A stretch of DNA of 64,000 nt from Hsuehochloa calcarea (Eukaryota; Streptophyta; Magnoliopsida; Poales; Poaceae): contig CM070594.1 of assembly GCA_036346395.1 (NCBI GenBank), forward strand, positions 57,521,519 through 57,585,518, written 5' to 3'. Position numbers and translations under genes: made by a program. This document shows positions 24,132 to 33,965 of the stretch, piece after piece; position 1 is the first letter of the stretch; each line of letters begins with the position of its first letter. The notes beneath the pieces are model-generated. The model did not search any database and had not been told where the DNA came from. It saw only the letters and a program-made list of their open reading frames with translations.

Positions 24132-26036
24132 TGTAATATCCCATTTTATTTTTGTTTTTATTTTTTAAAAAGAGAGAAAGAGGGGAATTGGACTAGGCCG
24201 GCTCGGGCCGGCCCATGCTATCCCCATATAGGGGGACGCCAAGGGCACCTAGCCCTAGCTTTGCTGCCGTGCGCCGCTACCCAGCGTCGCTGTCGTGCTT
24301 GCTGCTGCTGTTGCTGCCGCTTGTGGTGCCTTTGCTGCCAAGGCAAGGAGCAAGAAGCGACAAGGAAGGCAAAGCAGGGAGAAGGAAGGAAGGAGATCAA
24401 AAGTGGAAAGCTTCGCGTTCGCGCCGCATTCGTCGTACCTTTTTCTAGGGCAACGGTCCGAACTCCTCTCCTATGCTAGTTCATCAATTAGACAAGGTTT
24501 GTGGTGGTTTGTATTGGGCTTTATGCGAGTAGTTGTGGTTAATCATCGGTAAAATCCTACTTTATGAGATTGAATTCGCTGACAGTAGTTGTGTAGTTTT
24601 GGGCATGCTACGTTGGTAATCTGACAATTTGATCTTCTAGATAACTATAGATAATTTTGTTAGATTTCCATAGAGTATTTAAGCTCTTAATTCGATTGGA
24701 AAGATTAAAAGATATGTTATTTGTAAGATGTTTGTCCAGTGAATCGTCGTCAACTAGCAGTGTCAGGGTAAAGCCTAGATTAAAATTATTAGATGGCTTA
24801 ATTACGGGTTATGATCTACATGAAAGTTGTAGGTATATGTTTAAGGTTTCCTTAGAGTATTAGAACTCTAGATTGGGATGAGCTGTTTAAAATATATGAC
24901 ATCGAGAATGCTGCTGTCCAGAGTTTAGTCGTCGTTTACTGCAGTTGTGTTATTTGGTAAATTAAATTAAATTTAGTCGATGATTGAATTAAATTATGGT
25001 CATAACTAGTTAAAGTTAGGTAATTTTTCATAGTTTCCATAAAAAATTTTGTTTGCCACTTTTTGTGTGGTATAAAAATAGATATGGAATTGTTAAGCTT
25101 ACTGCCCAGTAATGCAACAGAATAACCACAGGGGCTTAAACCGAGGGGTTATATGGCTTAATTAGGAGATTTGTATAACTAGGAAGAATGTGGCACATTT
25201 CGTGTAGATTACAGAACACATATGGTTTATAGTATCTATGCTTTAAATATGAAGGTTTTGGTCATTTAATTAACGGGACAATGGAGGGTTGCCCAGTGAA
25301 GGGGTGTTAGCTAGACCAGGTTTGTGTGTTGGAGCAATGTCGGTCTATTCTATGATTGTGTACTATTGTGGCTTGATATTGATATTGGGTAATTGTGTGT
25401 TGGAGCAATGTCGGTCTATTCTATGATTGTGTACTATTGTGGCTTGATATTGATATTGGGTAATGATTGTTTAGGTGGTGGTGTGGTTTTGGCGTTGTCG
25501 TCGTCTACACATCGTCCCCCTTCTCGTGGTTGAAAGACAAATACATGGTAGAACGGTAGACGATTGATTGAACTTGCTACTTGATTATTATAATTTGCTC
25601 ACCATGCTATATTTTTTTATTCTTGTGCACTATGATATACATCATGTTGATGAGTAAATCATATTGATGGTTACGTGGTAATGATGGAATGGTAAATGAC
25701 TATTGAAAAACATTGCATTAATTACATTTACATCATGAAATGAGTGCATTTGAGCCAGATCGGTGAGAATATCATATAACTAGTCTGGAGTGCATGAGCC
25801 TGGTCGGTAAGAAAGTTATATGACTAGTCCGAAGCTCTCTAAATAAATACCTACTTTGATAAGTACTTCACGAGAGTGGAGGTTGGACCCTGTATAAAAG
25901 AGGATGGGGCAAGAATGGTTCATCGACGAGTGAACACTCCGCTATACCGGTATAAGCTGTGAGATGCACATATGGGCATGTAGTATAACCAAGCATTGCA
26001 TTTGTCAATGTTTTAATATCGAACTTATAAAATGAA
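24132..26036 (+). repeat. chromovirus-type LTR fragment, plus orientation, cut by a Tat-lineage element
   Basis: It starts TGTAATATCCCATTTTA, close to the TGTAACATCC start of the LTR at 8146. Like that LTR it has a GC-rich early part (CGGCTCGGGCCGGCCC at 24199). A TATA-like GTATAAAAGAGG lies near 25892. The expected ..TCTGACA end is absent; the sequence stops where the LTR of another element begins at 26037. No coding sequence is seen. Confidence 0.65.
25324..25464 (+). repeat. exact 71-bp tandem duplication inside the LTR fragment
   Basis: The segment starting GTGTGTTGGAGCAATGTCGG at 25324 is repeated at 25395 with no visible differences through TGATATTGGGTAAT. The identity implies a recent slippage event. 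Confidence 0.9.
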
Positions 26037-26809
26037 TGCTGGGGGCTCCTTAATCGAGACTACACAAGATGAGACACATGGATTTTAGTCAGGTTCGGGC
26101 CTTCTCCTAGGATAATAACAACTCTACTATTGTGTTCTTGTATTGATCATGTTTACAATAGGAAAGAAGTCACTGAAAACTAGATAATGACTTCTATCTT
26201 GTTTTGTTGCTTCTGCCGCTCTTCTCCTCTTCTGTGCACGACATTATCCCTTATATAGCATCTAAGGGGGTGGCAGTTGTCCCGTGCCAGGAGGCGCCTC
26301 AACGGTTGATGAATTGCGTACGTTTGATGAGGGTTATTGTCATAGACACACTCATCCCACATTCGCCTTGTAGTTATGCCAGAGACAGAGTTATGTGCAG
26401 TTATATCAGAGAATAATGACATATATTTAACTATTGTGTGTAAATAAACATGTCACATATGGTCTCTAGTCGATTGGGTCCACATGTTTGTGGGCTTTAT
26501 CTACAATAGGGTGGTCGTGGTTGACTTGTCGTAGTGAAGCTTACAACCATGGGGTGATTGTAGTAAAGCTTATGATCAGGAGGCGGTCGTAGAAGATATT
26601 ACGATCATAGGGTGATCGTATAATGACTTACGACCATATATGGTGATCGTAGTAAAACTTAAAACCACTAGGTAATTGTGATCTTCCTTATCATTGATGA
26701 CAAGGACTATTTCTGAAGGTTATGCGAAGACACTATTATCTATAATAAATATTACATATAAATAATTTAATTAATTGAGAATTATTATATCCTCGTTATC
26801 TAGCCCTCA
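26037..26809 (-). repeat. 3' LTR of the Tat-lineage element
   Basis: On the plus strand it begins TGCTGGGGGCTCC and ends TATCTAGCCCTCA, so on the minus strand it starts TGAGGGC and ends GCCCCCAGCA. A minus-strand TATA box (TATATAAGGG, plus-strand position about 26250) lies upstream of a CCCGAACCTGACTAAAA motif, as in many grass gypsy LTRs. A cluster of short GGTGGTCGTAG/GCTTACGA-type subrepeats occupies 26505-26690 in U3. The boundaries are inferred from termini and promoter position. Confidence 0.6.
26505..26690 (+). repeat. minisatellite-like subrepeats in the Tat LTR U3
   Basis: Five to six degenerate units of about 35 bases contain GGTGATCGTAGTAAAGCTTA-like sequence. They lie upstream (in element sense) of the LTR TATA box. 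Confidence 0.6.
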
Positions 26810-27074
26810 ACTTCAAGTGAAAATGACTTACTTGAAAAAGAGGTCATATGACTGTGGTCGAAGAGAGAGTGTCTTCGACTGATATTTCTTTTGACCAAAA
26901 GTTGACTTTGTCAAGAAAAGTATTTTTACTTGAGTTGTAAAAATAAAATTCTCTTTTCCCGAATGGATGGAATAAAGAATACCAACCGCCACTTACAATT
27001 TTTATCAGTTCGGGGCGGTTCCCGAAGAGATTGTAAATGTTGGGCTCCCCACGATCTTTACCCCAAGTCTGCAG

Positions 27075-27083
27075 TTATAAATA
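27075..27083 (+). promoter_or_regulatory. TATA box for the antisense gene of the Tat element
   Basis: TATAAATAG lies about 140 bases before the start codon at 27220, on the plus strand and outside the LTR. It indicates that the antisense gene has its own promoter and does not depend on the LTR. A G-rich GGGGCGGTTCCC piece lies 55 bases upstream. Confidence 0.55.
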
Positions 27084-27219
27084 GCCACTTGGGGTGAACT
27101 TATGGTTTTTTTTACTTCTCCCAATAGTTTCAATCCTCTTGAGCTCTTGCTTCCTTTATGTCCACCTGAATTGCAATTTTCCCTAAACTCTCTTCAAATC
27201 CAACACAAATCTTCAAGAA

Positions 27220-30200
27220 ATGGCCAGAGTCACTTCCAAGTGGGAGAATTCAGAGATGGCCATGGAAAAGATGATGACATTGGTCGCAAAAGAGAAGATT
27301 CCAAAGCGATCTTTGTTGAAGTGGATCAATGCTGAAGGTCAATACTGGCTATTGGAGGAGTTAGATAGGATTTCGGTTTTCCAATCCTATTGTGAATGCG
27401 GCCTTTGACTGCCAGTGCACCCATTCCTTACGATTGTGCTCGAGCCTTTTGGGGTGGAGTTGGTGAACTTAGTTCCCAACTCCATCACAATACTGAGTAC
27501 TTCGTGTACTTATGCGAGGCATGTCTGGGAATCCTTCGAGATCCGGATCTCTTCAAGTATTACTATGGAATGGGTAAGCACCGATCGATTGCTGGTAGCT
27601 ACGTCTTTCATCTCCACGACGGGAAGTCAAAGGAGTACATTATGATGTTCACCCGGTCGTCGTGGCCAGGATGGAGGAAGAGGTGGTTCTATTGGACCGT
27701 GACCAAGGACGACAATCTCTACTTCGAGGGCAAACCTGCGGACAAGAACAAGTTGTGGGACTCGTCTCCAAATGACCTCAACCGTTTAGCATCCTACATC
27801 CAAGTCATCAAGGACTTGAGAGAAGGATAACTGACGGGATGGCATGCAATGAAGGATTTTATCACGCACCGTATTAGCCCTTAAAGATCAAGCACATTCG
27901 ATGTGAAAGTACTTGGGGTTAAGGATCCAACCAGAGACTACGAGCAAGGTAATTTTATTTCTAATATGGTCTTTTCAATTTGTGATTCAAGCAAATTTAT
28001 TGATTGTATCCTTCCATTTGTAGATCAGCTCCAGATGGAAATTGACACTGAGTCAAACTCATCTCGTGAGAAGGCCCTACGATCACAGAGGAGACTACCA
28101 GATATTGGTGGTCGATTCAAGAGGAGAGAACAAGACGCCTAAAGGTAATCAATATTTATATCGATTTCATCTTTAGGGATTAGTAGCCGTAGTTCCGACC
28201 ACTTATCAATTCTTGTTTTATGACCTATTATAGCAAGTCGGCGTAACAGATCCCTTAGATGTCACCAACATCGATTTGGGGTCTGCTGAAGACGACTCAG
28301 AGGAAGACCAAGTTCGACTAAGTAAGAGACGTCGTCTTGTAAAGGCAGTCAATAAGAAGAGGGATGGGAGCTCGAGCTCCTCCCTTCCACCAACCTCCCC
28401 TCTGGGCCGCCTCCCAGTAGATTTGATTGCAAGGGAGAAAGGGAAGGTGGTCGTAGACCTTAAACATAAGGTTCCTAAGGCCAAGGTGTCATTCTATTAT
28501 GATAATAAGACATTCTCAGTTTCTCTTTCTTCTGCTCTTGTCAAGCAAATCAAAAAATAAAAACGGGAAGGGATACATTTCTTTTATGAAGACTACTGTC
28601 AATCCAGCAGAGCCTGTGGTCGAAAGAAATGATAGCCCCCAGGTGGTCGAAGCCGGCTTCGACCGCCAAGAGGTGGAAGTTGCAAAAGAAGCTCCAACTA
28701 CTACTCATGATGTATGACCCGTTGAAGTCATGCAAAATGTGGTCCCCTAGACCAGCGATGCTAGAAGCCTTCCAGACGCTAAAAGTGCAGAGTTGGCGAG
28801 GATGGCCGAAGAGGAGGAGGAGGAGAAGAAGAAGAAGAAGGCGAAGTCTTCTCTCGGGAAGATATCTTCTGGTTTCAAGATTGTGTCTAGGAAATCAAGG
28901 TATGTAAAATTAAAGGATAAATAATTGTACTTATTCTTTTATTTCACAATTTGATGTGTTAACTTCTCTTCTTTTGTTTTAGTCCTGCTTCTCCAGTCCC
29001 AGGGATATTTCTGCAAAGAAATATGCAATTGTCATGACTACAAGCCTACAACCATGAGGGTATTAGTCTCCCCTGTGGTCGTAGAGACAGGAACAGAGGT
29101 GGCCGACTCTTCGACCAACATCCTTGAGGCAAAATATTTGGGTTTTTACATTTCTGCTTTTCCTTATTGCATATTTGGGAATACCACAAGCATTTCGAAT
29201 TGCTGAGGAAGAAGAAGGCTGAACTCTGCAAGCAGGCATAGAGATGGTAAGTTACTGTAACGAGTAGCTTCCGACCACTCGTTCACTAATCATATCAACT
29301 TTTACCCTTGTAGGTTTAAAAGTGGCAAAAAGACCTTAGCTGATGCGCTCAATTATGAGAAAGTTGTGTCGCAAAGGTTAAAGGTAAAAAAGTAGACCTA
29401 CTGAAGAATGTTTAAGAGGCTAACTTTGCAGTTTGCAAGTTGCAAAATGTAATTAAAAGTGAGTAGCTTACTTCTACTCGCCATTTCGACATCTTCTTTT
29501 CTTTTTCTCACTTCTTTTCTCTTGCAGATAAAGAAGTGGATATGGGTAATCTTCGATCCGAGGTCCAATAAAAAAGTATGGTGATCGATGTTCTTACATG
29601 TATCACCAAAGAAAAAGACAAGGCCATAAAGGAATGAGAGGAAGCAGTGCTCGAAAGAAGTCGCCTCTCATGAAAATGAAGTCAAGAAGCTTAATGATCA
29701 CTTGGCAGGTAGGAATTATTTACCTACGATCAGTATAAAGTACCAGCCTTAATTTAGAGTTTATTATCTGGTTGTTACTCTATTTTCAGAGCAAACGTAA
29801 AAAATAAAACAACTTCAGGAGATCTTGACTCGTGGTTAGGAGGAGACAAAGGCCGCAAAGATCAATCATCAAGACAATGTTTCCCTCCTGAACAACGTGC
29901 TCGGAGGACTAGGTGCCGAGGAGGTAACTCCTCTTGAATACACCATGGTTGGACATACGAGCGTTGTTGGGCAGCAAGTCAGGACTCTCTAGGAGTTGAT
30001 AACTACTATGAAGATCAGCCAAGCTGAGTCAACAAGGCAGGCGATCGTAAACAGAGTAAGTTTTGCCTTAGCAAAGCTTAAAGTCCATGACCGCAACCTT
30101 AATCTCCTTCCAGTTGAGGTTGATTTCGACTGCCTTGAGGCAGAAGCCCAACAACTGGCCGAAGAAGCTCAATCATTTGGAAAGAAGGTTGTGGAGGAGA

Positions 30201-30232
30201 TACAGTTAGAATCTCCTTCATCTTCTAAGTAG
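27220..30232 (+). pseudogene. spliced plant gypsy-type transposon-domain protein (PF04195-like) with C-terminal coiled coil; decayed
   Basis: Probable exons: 27220-27948, 28024-28144, 28234-28899, 28983-29246, 29314-29459, 29528-29708, 29790-30232, all with GT/AG borders. The N-terminal part carries the conserved domain long annotated in plants as putative gypsy type transposon: HPFLTIVLEPFGVELVNLVP, LFKYYYGMGKHRSIAGSYVF, FTRSSWPGWRKRWFY and SPNDLNRLASYIQVIKDLRE. The middle is charged and low-complexity (lysine-rich near 28805-28850). The last exons are coiled-coil-like (ESTRQAIVNRVSFALAKLKV) and end in SPSSSK. Frameshifts (for example around 27405 and 27530) and stops make it non-functional. 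The function of the domain is unknown; it is carried antisense to the host retrotransposon. Confidence 0.62.
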
Positions 30233-30240
30233 TTTGTAAT

Positions 30241-31017
30241 AGGGTACTAATTGTGAAAACAATGTTTATCTTTGTGTATGTATAAAGCTCCATTTCCTAC
30301 CATGGTCTTTTTGAGTAGTTAGTAACTCATAAGACAAAAAAAAAAATGAGAATTGAAATATAAGACTGAATTAAAATCATGATTATAACTTTATCCTATC
30401 CCCAACTGTCTGCTTAATTGAAGTAATTGAACTAAGGAAACAATGGAAAAAGGGCTCGTTTAATAATATAGTTTCAACCACATCTTTTTGAACTTAATTC
30501 CTTGTATTGATAGTAAGAATAAGGGTCTGGTCGACGCTAGGAAGCCCCTTCTAGTGGGCATGACCACGTGCAGGGAGGAGAGACATTGACTATTTCCTGT
30601 TTTCCGACTAGTGTAAGGAGAATTAAGTGTTTGAAAAATGGTCAAAATTAAGATCTTAAGTTTTGCTCACTAAATAATTATTTTGAACAACAATGCTGTA
30701 AAAAAAAAATCATAAAGAAGGAAAAATGGAGAAAAGAATTTTCTTAAAAATTCTTCGGTCATGATTTGTTGGACTTAGTCTCCTTTTATTGGCAGCAAGA
30801 GTCAGGAACAGGTCGACTATAGGAAATTCCTTCAAGTGTGCAATACCACATGCAGTGAGAAAAAGACTTCACCTGGGTGCTGTTACCTTCCTCCGACCAG
30901 TGTAAGAAAAACTAAGTGTTTAAAAGTGGTCGAAAGAACATGAAAGCTTTGCTCTTTTATCGACTTCTTAACACAATAAAGATTGAAGAAAACGTAAATT
31001 TTATTGAGTATAGGAAT
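30241..31017. other. spacer of the Tat element with a diverged direct repeat
   Basis: Two related segments of about 150 bp, 30492-30643 and 30780-30931, share GGTCGAC, a CTTCTAGTG/CTTCAAGTG part, CCACGTGCAG/CCACATGCAG and the end AAGTGTTT-AAA-TGGTCGAAA. No open frame is seen. It separates the end of pol (minus) from the antisense gene (plus), which converge here. Confidence 0.6.
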
Positions 31018-31741
31018 TTACACAAAATTTTCATAACTGATCGATATTCCATGAATTAGAGAGAATTCTACTATCTTCCATTGACAGTCGTACCGAACCT
31101 GGTCGCGTGACTTCAACCATTGTGTAAGGACCTTCCCACATGGGGGAGAGTTTGTTCCGATTAGACCGAGTTTGAATCTTCTTCAAAACTAAGTAACCTA
31201 TAACAAGCCAGCGAGGTTATGCCTTACGATCATAGTATTTGCGTAGGGCTTGTTGGTAGACCGTGGAACAAAGTAGGGCTTGATTTCTCATTTCTTCAAG
31301 TAGATTGATATCGTTAGCTCGAAGTTGTTCTTGGTCAAGGTCGTTATAGTTTTTGACCCTTGTAGACTGAATCTTTAGTTCTGGTGGAAACATGACTTCA
31401 ACACCAAACACTAGGATGAAGGGTGTTTCCCATGTAGCCCTACTAGTGGTCGTGCAAATTGCACATAATACTGAGGATAATTCTTTCACCCAAGCCCCCG
31501 AGCGCTTTATAAGCTGGTTGAAAACTAGAATTTTTATTCCCTGCATAATTTGGCCATTTGCCCTTTTGACCGCCCTATTACTTTGTGGATGGGCAACAGA
31601 GGCATATCACAATTTAGTACCTAATTCTTTGTAAAATTCTTAAAATTTTACGCTCAAAAATTGAGTACCATTGTCAGTTATGATCCGATTTGGAACACCA
31701 AATCGAGTGATAATATTTTTCATCGTAATTTTTTTGGCTGG
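31018..31741 (-). pseudogene. Tat-lineage gypsy integrase, C-terminal half (end of pol)
   Basis: The minus-strand reading contains ITRFGVPNRIITDNGTQF (second catalytic Asp). It continues with ELSSVLCAICTTTSRATWET and TPFILVFGVEVMFPPEL, a linker YNDLDQEQLRANDINLLEEM, and the C-terminal LVLKKIQTRSNRNKLSPMWE followed by SWNIDQL at the pol end. The order is normal for a gypsy integrase. A stop follows the catalytic motif near 31650 and one follows the DRK motif near 31215. The upstream part is cut off at 31742. Confidence 0.85.
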
Positions 31742-32743
31742 TGTAACATCCCGAAAACCACAATTTAGGAAAGTATAATGAAAATAAATAGGGGGTAATT
31801 TTGAACATGTTTATTTGTGGAAATTTTTTTGAGCATGTTTTGAAAATTTTCATCAAATCAACTAATGCAAATATATGAAAGCAGTATATTGGAGTGTGTT
31901 TGGGCTCAAATCAACCGCGTCACCATCTCTTCCATACCCTATTGATGCATTCCCCTCACTCAACACACGCAAACTCGCCAAGAATCCGAGCTTTACCATC
32001 ATCTTCTACATTCCCGGCCCGCCGCCATTTTCGATCTTCCCAAAGCCCAGTAAGTCTCGATCCAATTACTTGCGTCTACACCATCCCAAGGACGTCAGTG
32101 AACTAATGCGACACTCCTTGTAGCCCCTCCGTCGCTGAGAAGAAGCATCACCGTGAAGCTTGCCGCTGTCTCCTCTATTTGTTGTCGATAAGCCACCTCA
32201 GCCCTTCCCCGACTTCATTGACACCCTCCTCGTGATCGTGGTGAGCCTCTGATCCTCATGCATGAATTAATTTGCCAAGGGCAAGTCTCTAGCACCCATT
32301 CTCCCTTAGCCACCCATGGCGTTGTCGCGGTTGCATGCCGCTGGTGCGCCTCCGGTGACCCTAGGTCCTCATGCCGCTCCCTTAGCATCGTTTGGACTCA
32401 CTGAGTCAAGTTTGCCTCTCCTTTAGCCCTGGGAACGCCTTCTTTGCCAATGCCATCGCCGACCCAAAGCTCCTAGTAGTATGATTAGTACTACTCGGAG
32501 CACGAATGAAAATAGTATCGGTACTCGAAGTCGACCGGGACGTAGAGGAAATCGTACTCTGACTTCATGTAATTTCATTCCAAAAATGTATTATCACATC
32601 TACAAAAAAAATTCACAATTTTTTCATATGAAATCACGACGCTGCACAACACAACCGGGATACTTGTTTGATGTGTTTGCCCAGGTCCAAGTGCAACAAG
32701 GGATATGCGTTCGTCAACATGACGACATAAACCACGACGTGGC
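31742..32743 (+). repeat. LTR-like sequence inserted in the Tat integrase
   Basis: It begins TGTAACATCCCGAAAACC, a typical start of grass gypsy LTRs (compare 8146 and 24132), exactly where integrase homology on the other strand ends. No matching end was found. The sequence runs into the hAT insertion at 32744, and its continuation after 39887 shows no LTR terminus that I can identify. Confidence 0.55.
32736..32743 (+). other. left target-site duplication of the large hAT element (decayed)
   Basis: GACGTGGC at the left versus GACGAAAC at 39888-39895, five of eight positions equal. Two of the differences are G-to-A. The 8-bp length fits hAT. Confidence 0.5.
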
Positions 32744-33689
32744 TAGGGCTGGAAAAAAGCTCACGAGTCAGCTCGGCTCGTAACGAGCTCGAGCCGGCTC
32801 GACTCGGGCTCGTGTTTTTGAGCCAAGCCGAGCCTTGTTCCTAGCTTGCTAAAAAAATGAGCCGATCTCAAGTTGCTTAGTGGCTTGTTTGGCTCATGGG
32901 CCCGAAGGCCCAGTCTGTCCAGTGCCAGTGGCCCAGTGCCCTTCCTCCAGACTCCCCATCCCAATTGCGGTCTTGCCCCTCCCAAAATCCCCAATCCCAT
33001 TCCCCAGTTCACCACCCGACCCGATCCCCTTCCTCTAGACTCCCAATCCCCTCTGTGTCGCTGCCCTCTCCATCCATCGTGTCGTCCAACCGGGAGGCCG
33101 CGCTGCCGCGTGCTCCCCTGTGCTTCCCCCTGGGCTCTTGCCCCTCCCGAAATCCCCAATCTTGATCCCTATTCCCTAGTTCACCACCTGACCTGGTCCC
33201 CTTCATCCGAACTCCCGATCACCTCCACTCTGCCACCGTCTCCATCCACCGCGCTGTCCAACTGGCTGGCCATGCCTCCACGTGCTTCCCCCTGGCCCCG
33301 TGGTCCCCTACTCCCCTCGTCCACCTCCCCAGCCCCGTGCCGTGCTCCCCCTCCCCGTGCTTCCCCTGTCCTCCGAGGCGCTACCCCGTCCACTGCGCCG
33401 AGCCACTCCCCTTGTGCTTCCAGCATGTCTCCGTGACGCCGTGATGCCACCTCGTGCTTCCCTCGCTCCTCCAGGCTCAACGCGACTCCCATGGATCGCC
33501 AACGAAGCGCGGAGTCTCGTGCATGAGGGAAGAAGTCAGCTGACATCGGGGCCTACCCCTCGGCACTAGCAGGCAAGCATGTGACCGGTGGATGCCTCCT
33601 CAACTCCCAGCTGCCTACTGAACTCAGCGAACCGGCAGACTCGGTGAGTTAGCATAAAAAAGTGATATGTGTAGTGGTGTCTCTCAATT

Positions 33690-33965
33690 TCTAATTAATG
33701 TGTGTTGATGCTTGATGTTTGTTGATATCTTAGATGTGTTGATGCTTGATGTGTGTCGATGCTTGGGCATATGTTGAAGTGTTGATGCTTGATGTCTGTT
33801 GATGCTTGGTGATGTGTGCTTCAGAATTTTTGTTGATGTGTGTTCATGCTTGATGTCTATTGAAGTGTTGATGCTCGGTGATGTGTGTTCCAGAATTATT
33901 TGTTGATGTGTGTTGATGCTTGATGTCTGTTGAAGTGTTGATGCTTGATGATGTCTGTTGAAACA
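33690..33965 (+). repeat. minisatellite of TTGATGCTTGATGTCTG-type units in the hAT element
   Basis: About ten degenerate units of 17-33 bases are built from GTTGATGCTTGATGT and TGTTGAAGTG. They lie between the hAT left end and the transposase gene, and give a spurious Asn/Thr/His-rich frame on the other strand. Confidence 0.85.

Larger units (their letters stand above)
26037..31741 (-). mobile_element. Ty3/gypsy Tat-lineage retrotransposon, 3' part, with antisense gene between pol and 3' LTR
   Basis: Read on the minus strand: end of pol with integrase (31741-31018), a long spacer, then the 3' LTR (26809-26037). The spacer contains a gene on the opposite strand (27070-30240). Extra open reading frames between pol and the 3' LTR, often antisense, are known for the Tat lineage (Grande, RIRE2, Retand). 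The left LTR end abuts a chromovirus LTR fragment. The 5' part of the element is lost at 31742, where an LTR-like sequence begins. Confidence 0.65.

Noticed and set aside
32873..33436. 187-codon Pro/Ser-rich frame in the hAT left part
   Set aside because: GC-rich composition gives open frames on both strands (also 32761-33159 and 33181-33546, minus). No domain; it lies upstream of the transposase exons.
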